This document shows positions 40,453 through 51,600 of a DNA stretch of 64,000 nt, one piece after another; the first letter of the stretch is position 1, and each line of letters opens with the position of its first letter. Source of the stretch: Botryotinia globosa (lineage: Eukaryota > Ascomycota > Leotiomycetes > Helotiales > Sclerotiniaceae). The notes beneath the pieces are model-generated. The model made no database searches, was not told the origin of the DNA, and saw only the letters and a program-made list of their open reading frames with translations. Both the position numbers and the translations under genes were made by a program. The stretch covers positions 310,001 to 374,000 of the forward strand of contig RCSZ01000012.1 of assembly GCA_014898425.1 (NCBI GenBank), in the 5' to 3' direction.

Positions 40453-40466
40453 AATATCTTTAGAAT
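40453..40466. repeat. Target-site duplication of G1, right copy
   Basis: AATATCTTTAGAAT, identical to 34349-34362. T3 resumes here. Confidence 0.85.
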
Positions 40467-41090
40467 CATAATATAATTAATATATTATAAATTTCATAAA
40501 ATCAATAAAAAGAATTAAAAAAGTGATATTTATATGATAAGAAATTCAAATGTTTATAATTTAATATATAATGCTATTTTAGAGATTAAAATATATTTTA
40601 AATTCTTTGAATACTTCAAATTGTTTGTTTATAAGATTTTATGTATATAATCATTTCAAATTTATGAAACTTATTTTATTTCAAATAAAATTTTAATATA
40701 ATATAGAAATCAACTACTAACTGAATTTATTAGATTTTTTAAATAAAAATGTTCATTTTTTGAATTAAAATCCTTTTTTTGTTTAGATTTATTCCCAAAG
40801 ATAACTAATTAATTTCAATTTCAATTTTATAATTTTAACTTTTTTTTTAAAATTTATAATATCAATCTTATAGGAACTAGTTATAGGGATTTGGGTTTAT
40901 AATTTCAATGTTTATGAATGTTAGTTATAAAGATTTAGAATTATAACTTCAATATCTATAGAGATTAGTTATAGAAGTTAATCAGTTGTACTTTAATAAT
41001 GCTTTTATTATATTACAAATGTATATATCATATTTCATCAGAAATACAATTTAAGTATTATATTCTAATTAGATATTATATAGTATAGAA

Positions 41091-42218
41091 TACAAGCTTT
41101 TTCTTGGCCTTTTGGGGCCAAAAATAATAACGGGCTTGCTAATACTCCTCGTTATCATTTTTCATATTTTTTAGAATCTATACTTATATTTGTATTGTAT
41201 AGTTTTCAGAATTCTAAAAATAAATAAGATTTATAATCTCATATACTATTAAAATATAATATTAAAACTATTCAAAGATTGTAAGCTTTTGAGGTGGTGA
41301 TCTATAGAATAAGAATAAGAATAAGAATAATAGTATTATTTATTATAAACTTCACTAACCTCTAGCTTCCAACTTATATAAAAGCATTAAAGATATAATT
41401 AAACCTTAAAACCTTAAAGCCTCAAAACCTTAAAACCTTATAAATCTTATAATCCTTTTTATAATTCTTTCTCTCTTTAATTCTTTTTCTAATTCTCTTT
41501 CTAATTCATCTTTTTAAATCTCTTATTCTATTTTCTTTCTAATTCTCTTTTCTAATTATTTTTCGATTATTTTTCTAATTATTTTCTTTATTCTCTTTTT
41601 AATTTCTTTTCTTTTATTTTCAATTCGTCCTTTAATTTTTTTCTTATTCTCTTTTCTTTTTTTCTTCTTTTTTTCTTCTTGTTTTCTTCTTCTTTTCTTC
41701 TCGTTTTCTTCTTAAATCTAATAAATCTAATAATCTAATAAATCTAATAAATCTAATAAATCTAATAAATCTAATAAATCTAATAAATCTAATAAATCTA
41801 ATAAATCTAATAAATCTAATAAATCTAATAAATCTAATAAATCTAATAAATCTAATCCCTTCCCTTTTCTTTCTAATCTCTTCTCTTATCTCTCTTATTA
41901 CTAATCAAATCTAAATCAATCAGAATTATATTAGCAACTTTTATTGAATTTTTTATTACAAAATCAATTAAACAATTGATATATTAATAACAACTCTTTT
42001 TTTTATATAAAAATAATATTATTTAAAAACTATTAATTCAAAAAATATAAAAATATTGATTAATTATATTTCATAAATTATTTATAATTATTATACCTAT
42101 TAATAATAATATCTAATCTAGATTAGAATTTTGATATTCGCTATACAGATTTTATATACTTTCTAGATCAATCAGCTTCCAGTTAGGAACCGTATTTTAA
42201 AATATGAATGTTAGAGAT
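41091..42218 (-). mobile_element. H2: second copy of H, inverted, 1.13 kb
   Basis: Reading on the minus strand it runs from ATCTCTAAC (42218) through the 9-bp array to GAAAAAGCTTGTA (41091), as in H1. The TTA array is replaced by a short AGAATA/ATTATT stretch, and the 12-bp arrays have become a long C+T-rich tract on the + strand (41455-41710). No target duplication is found: T3 lies on the left and G5 on the right, both truncated. It may therefore mark a rearrangement, not a clean insertion. Confidence 0.7.
41713..41857 (-). repeat. 9-bp array (AATCTAATA)n in H2
   Basis: About sixteen almost perfect units, the complement of the TTAGATTTA array in H1. Confidence 0.92.
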
Positions 42219-45200
42219 ATTAATATTTAATAAATCTTCTTTTATTTTTATTTTATTGAAAGTTATTTTTAAAAAATGAAAGTTTTATTGAAAAGAAATA
42301 AAAATTATGACTTTTTAAAACTAATCAAAGTAATTTCATTATTAATATCATTTATTAAATTAATTTAATATTTTAAAAGAAGATAAAGAAATTGCAATAT
42401 AAATTATATAACATTAAAAAAAATCAATCACCGAATTTTCATTTTAAAAAATCATTGATAATTAACCCCCCTGTTTTTAATAATAAATAGAAATAATATT
42501 TAATAAATTATAGAATATAATATATTTATTATTGGAATGTATATGGTGAAACAAAATGTAATATCATTTAATATGATATTAATTTAAAAAATTAAAAATA
42601 AATAATAATATAAATAATAATTATTTTATATAATATTGAAATTGAAAGACTATTCATTCTTTTTATAAAACTATAAATATGATATATAATTACTTTAATT
42701 TTAATAATTTGAATTATTATATATCCTTTGAAAATAAACTTTAATCAAATTATATTTTTAATTTTTTAAAATCAGTTAATTTTTTGAAATAATAAATATG
42801 ATAGTAAAACCTTCATTAATAATATAATAGGGAATATAATTATCTTTTTTTAAATAAAATATATTATTTCAAAAATTTCAAAAATAAAAACGATTTTATT
42901 ATTATTCTTCCATTTTAAAAACTTTTTCATATTATTTATTACAGTAAACATATTAGAATTCAAAATTTAAAAGTTTAATTAAAATATAAATTATTTATTC
43001 ATTAAAAATAAGGTTTGATATTTTATAAAATATATTTTATTAGATATGATATATATAATATTAAAAAAAGAGAGGAGTTTTAAAATATTCTATATTTTAT
43101 ATTATAATTAAGAATAATTGAATTCTTTAATTTTATTTAAATAAATTAATTAATAAAAAAGAATTTATTAATTTAAAAAACCAAACGTTAATTTTGTTAA
43201 TTATTTTATTTAATAATTATTATTTCAAAAAGGTATCGAAGATTCCCTAGATATTTATAATAATTATAATAATCTTGAATTTCAGATTATAAATAAATAA
43301 ACAATTAAATCTACAATAGCCCTTTTGAATAAAATTTCTTTATATTAAAGATGGAAAACTTTATTGATTAGCATAATTTATACTAATTAGTAAACTATAA
43401 TCTTTTTCAAGTTTTTTGAAATATAAAAATGAATATGATAGATCTTTAAAAACAAAGAAAAAATTATTCTTCTTATTAATTTTAAATAGTATAATAATTT
43501 TAATAAGCTTTTAAATATGTAAAAAGAAATTGAATATTATATAATAATTAAAAAAATTATAAATAATATATTTAATGATTAATTAATGGATCTTAAATAC
43601 ATATATTATAATATCATCTATTTCTAATAAAATATTAAAGATTCTAATTACATTATATTCAACTTTTTTTATTAGAATTAATAATGACTGTTCTAGAATA
43701 TCTAATCCATTCTAATATTGAAAAGATTTAATTCAAAATTATTTATAATAGTAAAACAAACCAAAACCTTTTTTGATAAAACTTTAACTTTTTTGGTAAT
43801 ATTTTCAATAAAAATATCATTAATATATAAAAATAATAATTTCACATTAGTTTTCAATTTATATCAATTAATAACTTTATAAAGCTTTTTATCATTTTTT
43901 ATATTTTTTATAATATTTTTTTTAATTGTTTTATTTTATTTAATGTATCAAAATATAAAAAGCTTAATTCATAAATAGGATTTTCTCTTTAAAATCATAT
44001 TATAAAAATAATTTCAATAAACTTCCTTACATTTAGAAATTTACTATAACATTATTTTTCTATTGTTGTAATTAGGCTTATTGATTATGAATATAATAGA
44101 ATTTGTTATTATAATAAAATTAATTATAAAATTCTCAACTATTTCCTTATTAATTGGAAAAAGGAATTAAGACGATAAGTAATATTAATTTATATAAAAT
44201 TTAAGAATTTATTTAATTTTGATTTTGAAATTTCATAATAATATTATTCCAATAAAATTATACTTCATTTTAGAAAAATAATAATTTGAATTTTAAGATC
44301 TAAATTATTATATATATCTTTCCGAATAATAATAATAATAAATAAAATATTAAAATAAGTGAGATTAATGATATAATCTATTATATAAAATAGATTGTTA
44401 AAAATATTAATAAATTTATATTATTACTAAACAATTAATAAACAAATTTAATATTTTTACATTTTCATTATATTTCTAATTCGAAAATATAATATAAAAT
44501 ACTGAAATCGTTCTTAATTAAATAATATATTAAAAAAATAAGATAGAAGATATAGTTTATTTTATTATTTATATTAATTCAGAATTAATCCTCATTATAA
44601 ATAGATTAATATTATTATATATAAAAATCAATATTTATATATATATATGTTATAATTTAAAATCAACTAGATTTCTTTAGAATTTATAAAATCCTAAAAG
44701 TCAATTGAAATATAATAATTATAATCCAAATAAGTCTATATATATAAATTTGTAATTGTTTAAAGTTTCTAAATATATATAATATTAATTTATTTAAAAT
44801 CAAACACTATAAGAGTTATTATATATACAAAGATACTTTAATTAATATCAATTTAATAAACTTAAAAACTATATCATCAAATTAATCAAATACTAATTTT
44901 ATTATAAAATCTAAAATATTATATTAATATTAAAATAAATTGATTTTTAAAATATTGAATTTATTAAAACTAAATATAAAAAAGATTCTTTTTTCTTTTT
45001 GTTATTGAAAATCCTTAAAAACCCCTTAAATAGAAATATAAAGGTTCAAATTAGAATTACAAAAACTTGAATCTAACTGTAAATTTAAAATTGATTAATA
45101 ATCAAAAGGAATTCTATTTATTCATTTATATATAATAAGTATTTCATTAAATTTATATTTATTAAAAAATAATATAATTATAACAACATTTCGTATTTCT

Positions 45201-46890
45201 ATTCTTAAAAGTTTAATAATTAAATTCATTATTTTATATTAAATATCTCTTATTTTTCAAATAATTTTAAACTTATTTTTAATAGAAATAGAAATATTAT
45301 TATTTTTACATTATAAAATAACAAAATATGTATTATAATTGATATCAAATAAATCATAACAATTAATATATTAAGATAATATGATGTAATTAATACCAAT
45401 AAAACCTATATACTTCTTCATTCTATTATTACAATAGACATAAAGAGGAATTTGTTTATATTATATTAGAATATAATATACTTTCTTTAGATGTATTAAG
45501 AAAATTTATTAATATTAAAAAATTTAAAGAAACAAATTATCTTAATAAATAAAATAATCCAAATAATTCTATTAAATACTCACTAATCTTATAATTAAGA
45601 AGTTTAATGTAAATTCAATATTTTTCAATCTATATATATATATTTTTTTTACTAATAATGAAAGTCTTATTTATTATTACTATTTTATTATTCAAATTTA
45701 TAAACAAAATTGACATTGCTATAATTATATAATTATATCAAATCTTGGGGATAATTAAAAATATAACATTCAATATTAATTAAACTTTTTATTGATTATA
45801 TTTATTAAAATTAAATTATAAATAGTATTGTTTATTAAAATAAAGATCCAATTAATAATTATGAATATTATAATGAAAATATTAATTAAAATAGATTTCT
45901 TGATGATTTTTATAAATTTTTATTATTAAAAAAGATAAAGGGTTAATCAGATAGATAACAAATTAATATCTTATAAATGATTTTGATTTATAATATTATA
46001 AACAAATTGAAATAAAAAAGCTTTCTAATATAAATTTAAAAAAAGATTTTTTTCAAAAAATATAAAGCAAAATTTATTAAATATTATGTGATTCCTAAAA
46101 TCTTTAATATTATTAGATTTTATTATTTTTAAAAAAATCTTAGAATTAATAGTAAATGTAATTAATATAAATGAAAGATGAAATATAAATATCAAAAAAT
46201 AAAAATAAAATCATTTATAAAGATTATAATAATTATAAAATTGATTATAAAATTTATGAATTCCTATGCAAATCTTATATTAACAATATTCATATAAAAT
46301 ATCATAAAGAAACCAAATAGAATTATAAAACTTATAATGAATATATGTTTGTTTTTAATATTGTATTTGAAAATACCAAATTGTTTTTTAATAATATTTG
46401 ATATATTAAAGATAATATGAAAATTGTTTTGATTATAGTAATGGATAATAAGAAATAAAAACAGATGAATATTTATTCTATTTTAATATCTTTCATTTAT
46501 ATTTAAAAGATTAATATTGATTAAAGACTATGAAATCTTTAGATATATAAATCTAAAATCTTACAACGAAAAGAAATAATTTAAAATCTTAAATATATTA
46601 TTTAATAGTATTATTACAAAAGCAATTATCAAATTGAATAAAAAGGGTTAAAAGAATAAGAAAAGTATTCTTATAACTTTAAAAATTGAAATTTCAGAGA
46701 TAGTTTAATTTTTGAATATCGTGTTAATTTGTATAAGTAGGTATATGAGCAATTATATTGTGTATAATTGCAGGTAGTAAGTGGAATAATCTCTTTCAGG
46801 CAAGTAAAAATCAAATGAGAGTATCCAATCCTTTAAAATATCTGCTTATCACAAAATATCAGAATAGGTGATAATCTCAATAATACAAGT
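42219..46890 (+). mobile_element. G5: G repeat lacking its (TAG)n end, 4.7 kb
   Basis: Begins where G2 is at about 49915, directly against H2, so the first 1.2 kb is missing. It follows G1, G2 and G6 to about 46740 and continues 100-150 bp beyond the ends of G1 and G2 into a less mutated stretch. That extension (46752-46870) has a + strand frame of about 40 codons before a stop, and the minus strand also reads well there. The right limit is uncertain. Confidence 0.65.
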
Positions 46891-47116
46891 ATTTCTGTAT
46901 GAACAAAGGGAATTCACTTTCAAGGAATGACTTCAATATAAAGGCAATTGTATTAAAGGGATTGAGTGAATATAAAAGAAATTAGCTTTTGTAGGAGTGT
47001 TTATATAAAATCTGTTTTTTTTTAGTTAGTTTTTCAAATAGAATACAATTAGATATATAGGATCTCCAAATTTGTGGGTGCTATGTCTTCCGTATTCTTT
47101 TCGAACCAACAATTTC
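46891..47116 (+). mobile_element. A4: solo LTR of family A with intact target duplication
   Basis: The LTR is 46896-47111 (216 bp), from TGTATGAACAAAGG to CGAACCAACA, flanked by ATTTC at 46891-46895 and 47112-47116. There is no internal sequence, so it arose by recombination between two LTRs. It is the least mutated family-A LTR here and defines the true termini (TG...CA). In this sense it contains GAATATAAAAG, a plausible TATA box. Confidence 0.92.
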
Positions 47117-47299
47117 ATTCTAATTTGATAGAATTAATGTAATTTTGCTAGCCACATGAGCTATTGATTTGTTTTAAAAATATATAAAGGAATCTTAGGT
47201 TGTTAGATTAAGAGAATTAGACAAGGGATTAGATTTAGTATCAGAAGATCATTTTTTATTAAATCTTCTTTACTTAAACTGATTTAAAGATTATCCATT
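47117..47299. other. Unassigned, moderately AT-rich spacer
   Basis: Less mutated than the surroundings (for example GCTAGCCACATGAGC). It could be a further part of G5 split by A4, or unique sequence; I found no second copy and no gene. Confidence 0.4.
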
Positions 47300-47499
47300 C
47301 AAAAAGTTCAAAATCTCTGAATAACTTTAAAATTTGTATTTTAATAGAATTTTGAAAAATCAATCTTATTAATTTTGGGATTTTGAAAGCTATATAATAT
47401 AAATAAAGATATAGATTCTAAGTCGTATCAAAAATAATTATGGAGAATGCTAGTGAGGCTGTTATTATTTTTAGTCATGAAAGGCAGAGGAAGCTTGTA
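47300..47499 (+). mobile_element. H4: terminal 200 bp of an H element
   Basis: Aligns with 22957-23161 of H1, ending in GGAAGCTTGTA, but lacks the simple-repeat arrays and the 5' part. It is a truncated copy. Confidence 0.7.
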
Positions 47500-47690
47500 A
47501 TGTATAATATTGAAAATCAGAATCGAAAGGACAGAAATAAGTAATAGAAGCTGAGTATATGATTAGAAGCTGGATTATAGAACTAAAGATTACAATCTAA
47601 ACTTTATTGTTTAGATCTATTCATCCATTCCTAGATCTAAATAACAAAGTAAATTTTAAACAGTATAGTTCTCTCTATATATATATATAT
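47500..47690. other. Unassigned spacer
   Basis: No repeat partner and no long open frame. It ends in a short TA dinucleotide run next to J2. Confidence 0.4.
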
Positions 47691-48110
47691 TAGTAATTCA
47701 CTATTGTACCATTAAAAGTCTGAAACATTACTATTACACTATTAAAATTGACTCAAATTTGCTTTTATACTATTTGCATTCTATTTTTTATAATTACGAT
47801 CTCTATATAGAATGTATAATTCAAAATAGAAAATCTAGGGTTAGAAACTATAGTCTAGCTTTCAATTATAATATCTGATCTATCTAACTTAGTTTTCTTT
47901 TCAGTTTTCAACATAAATTCTAACTTTGAATATAAATATTAGCTTGAATGTATAGATTCTAGCTTTTGAATTTTATAAATTCTAATCTTAAAACTATAGA
48001 ATCGAATTTACTTACAATCGAAATATTATTAAAATAAACTTAGATCAGATCACTTTGAGTAGTGTGAGAATGGACAAATTCAATTTGAGTAATATCAGAG
48101 TACTTTACTA
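47691..48110. mobile_element. J2: second MITE of the J type, 420 bp
   Basis: The ends are inverted copies resembling J1 (left: AGTAATTCACTATTGTACCA; right, on the other strand: AGTAAAGTACTCTGATATTA), with the same doubled sub-motif about 40 bp inside each end. The flanks are TA-repeat sequence, so the duplication cannot be defined. The centre is unlike J1. Confidence 0.6.
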
Positions 48111-48189
48111 TATATACTTCTATCATATAATAGAATAGAATTTGAATATATGTTTATAACAATAATTTTAAGATATGAAAAATCTAATA

Positions 48190-48404
48190 ATAATAGTAGT
48201 AATAGTAATGACTGTGAGGGCGCACGGTCCCTCTATGCACGTGACCGGTTGTACTAGCCATTTTAGCTAGTTTTCAAGTATAAGTTGGAAGCCTCGCTTC
48301 CAACTTCCTTTTAGATCTTTATCAATTACTAAACTATTAAAGACAACCCCTCTTTCGTTCACAAAACTCCTCACAATAACAACATGTATCAATATTCAGT
48401 AAAT
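48190..48404. other. GC-rich islet with hairpin, unassigned
   Basis: Positions 48208-48260 are roughly half G+C (GGGCGCACGGTCCC, GCACGTGACCGG), far above the rest of the window. It follows an (ATAGTA)-like tract and resembles, weakly and inverted, the conserved spacer of H (22745-22960). No open frame of interest. Confidence 0.5.
48282..48306. other. Perfect hairpin, 11-bp stem and 3-base loop
   Basis: AAGTTGGAAGC (48282-48292) and GCTTCCAACTT (48296-48306) around CTC. GCTTCCAACTT also occurs once, unpaired, in H2 (41362-41373). Confidence 0.8.
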
Positions 48405-48510
48405 CAATGAAAAACCAATCCCAGAAATCTTTCAAAGGGTATAGAAATAAATCAAATTATAAATTTAAAATAATATTCCCAAAAATAGAGTTTCAATTGA
48501 TATAGATTAT
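48405..48510 (+). mobile_element. G10: short left-end fragment of a divergent G
   Basis: Matches the first 100 bp of G (AATATTCAT..., AATCTTTCAAAGGGTAT, TTATAAATTTA) but lacks the (TAG)n. It is fused to the inverted fragment G9. It is less mutated than other G ends. Confidence 0.5.
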
Positions 48511-48687
48511 ATTAACTAATGGAATTAATTCTCAATGTATAATATGAAGAAATATTCCTCAAAAAAGCTATTACAAATCTGATTATCTATTTTATTTATA
48601 ATATACAAATTATCTTCTTCTAATAATTTCAGATTATCATAATTATTACGAATATTTAAAAGGTTTTCAATACTCTTTTGAAATAAT
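48511..48687 (-). mobile_element. G9, piece 1: inverted and weakly mutated G fragment
   Basis: Reverse complement of the G1 region near 36800-36990. It ends in the left 14-bp duplication of G2 and continues right of G2 at 54755. Read on the minus strand it has a 50-codon frame without stops, with ordinary-looking composition including Glu, Asp, Arg and Cys; this is the best coding-like stretch of G in the window. One frame on the other strand has a single stop, so the strand is favoured, not proven. Confidence 0.65.
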
Positions 48688-51600
48688 AGTAGTAGTAGTA
48701 ATAGTAGTAGTATTTATTAATATTTATTAAGCTAGCTTAAAGCTAACCCTAGGAATCTTTTAAGGGGTATGGGGATGTATTAAGCTATAAATTTATTTAA
48801 TATTTTAGAAAACAATTTATATATATAGGGGTTAGGGTTTATTTAAATAATTCCTTTTTTATTAGTTGAGGTGGGGTTAATAATATTTTTAGAATTCTAA
48901 AGAATTAGATATAATTCTTTAGAAATAAACGAATATAGATTATAAAAATATATATTATAAGATATATTAATATTGGAAAAAACTTTTATTATATTCTTTA
49001 ATTATTATTTAAATTAAATAAAGGAAAAGTAAAATTTAATTAAAAAAAAAGAAAAAGAAAAAAAAAAGGAAAAGAGGTAATTAGATATTTTTAGTGAGAG
49101 TATATATTAATATAAAACCAAATGATTTTAAAAAATTTGATTAATATTAGTGATTGTGATATTAGAAATGAAAGGTAATTAAAGCTTTTTATTATTAATA
49201 AAAATAAAAATAAAAGTAATTATTTAGATTATTTTCTGAATTAAATTAATGATTTATAATATAATATTAAATATTTAGAAATGTTTTAATGATTATAGAA
49301 GTATTTCAAGTTAGTATTTTAGTATTAGAATTTCTTATAATATTATATGAAATCCTTATATTTTATATATATAATTAGGATATAATATAATATTTTTTTT
49401 AATTGATTTAATTTTAAAGGAAATTTAATTGTATAGACAAGATTTCATTTATTATAAATATTTGAAAGAGTGAATTATTATTATTTTTATTAAAATTACT
49501 TTATTTAATTGTAAAGCTTTTTAATAATAATCTTTATTCTATTGATAATAGATATTGAAATAGATTTTAAATTCTAAATAGATTTACAGATTTTAAGATT
49601 AATAAGTTTATTAATAGCTTTATTTTTCTTAATATTTATATATTCAGAAAACCAATAAATCTTGATATTAAAAATTTATATAGTATTTTAATAAATATAA
49701 AAGGTTTATTAAAAAAAATCGAATATATTACTATATAAATATTAGATTATTAAAATACTATTAATATAAAGCTATAAATATTATTTATTAAATAAAAGGG
49801 TTTTTAAAATATATTTGAGATTTATATAAACTTCAATTACTTTTAAATTGAAAATATATAAAATATTATTAATTAAATCTAAACTAATAATAATTTGCTT
49901 TTTGTTTTGATATATTATATATTTATATTTAATAAATCTTTTTTTTATTAATAATTTATTCAAAACTATTTGAAAAGATTAAAATCTTATCAAAATAAAA
50001 TAAAACTATTACTTTTTGAAATTAATAATTATTGTTTTTTTATTAATATTCTTTATCAAATCTATTTAATATTTTAAAGAGAAATATAAAGATTGTAATA
50101 TAAAATATATAATATTAAAAAGGATTGTTTTTAAATATTGAATTTTGGTTTTAGATTTTTATTATTGATTAATATTTCTATTTCTAATCATAAATAAAAA
50201 TATGATTTAATAGATTATAAAATAAAAGATATTTATTAATTAAATATATATAACAAATTAAAGTTTAGCTTTATTTAATATTATATTAATAAATAGAATA
50301 TTTATATTTCTAAAGAGAATAGTTATTTAAATAGGTTTTTAAATTAAAAATATATTTTTAAATATTAAAACAAATATTTATTTTAATAAATTAATATATT
50401 AATCTATTTAAAAAAAATAGCAAGATTATGGATAGTATATTGAATAAAAAATAGTTTTATTTTATTGTCAAATTATATTTCAATTTTATATATATAAAAA
50501 GAAATAATATAAATAATAATAGTTTTATATAAAATTAAAATTGAAAGATTATTAATTATTTTTACAAAATTATAAATATAATATACTATTATTCAAGCTT
50601 TAATAATTCTTATAATAATATATTTTTTTTTAAAAAGTTTTTTATCGAATTAAATTTTAAATTATTTTAAAATAAATTATATTTCATTTTTGATTATAAT
50701 AATTAATATAATAATAAATTCTTTATTGATAATATAAAGGAAAATATAATTCTTTTCTTTTTAATAAAATAAATCATTTTGAATTTTTTAAAAGTAAAAA
50801 CAATTTTATTATTATACTTTTATTCAAAAATCTTTTTTATATTATTTATTAAAATAAAAATATTAAAATTTAAAAATTGGAAGACTTAATATAAATAAAA
50901 ATTATTAATATATTTAAAATATAATTTTGTATTTTGTGATATAAATTTAATTAGATATAATATATATAGAATTAAAAAAAAAAGCTTTATAATATTCTAT
51001 ATATAATTTTATAATTAAATATAATCGAATTCTTTAAATAAATTCAAATATATTAATTAGTAAAAAAGAAATCGATTAATTTCAAAAAGATTAGGAATTA
51101 GTTTTATTTAATCATTTTTTCTAATAATCTTTATTTTAAAAATATATCAAAAGTATTTTGAATATTTATAATAATTATAATAAATTCTAATTCTCAGGAA
51201 AAAATAGTTTTTATTTTATATATAAAATAAACAATTAGATTTATAACAATTCTTTTAAAAAAGATTTTTTTATATTATAAATTAAGGATATTATTAATCA
51301 ATGAAATTCATACCAAATAATAAATTATAATTCTTTTTAAATCTTTCAAAATAAAAAAAATAAATATAATTAATTGTTAAAAACAAATAAAAAATCTATC
51401 CTTTTTATTAATCTTAAATAATATAATTATTTTAACAAACTTTCAAATTTATAAAATAAAACTAAATATTAAATATCAATTATAAAGCTTATATAAAATA
51501 TTATTAATTATTAATTAATAAACCTTAAATATTTATATTATAATATAATTGATATTTAATAAAATATTAAAAACCCTAATAATATTATATTCAATCTTTT

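Larger units (their letters stand above)
34058..41090 (-). mobile_element. T3: TIR element split by G1 and cut at the right by H2
   Basis: The left tip CCTTAACAGTACAAGCAGGG is preceded by TA (34056-34057). Its body is 34058-34362 and 40453-41090; G1 lies between. The right part carries the tandem GTTATAG-type subrepeats (about 40870-40990) and the rest of the other end, but stops about 40 bp short of the tip, where H2 begins. No coding frame. Confidence 0.65.
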
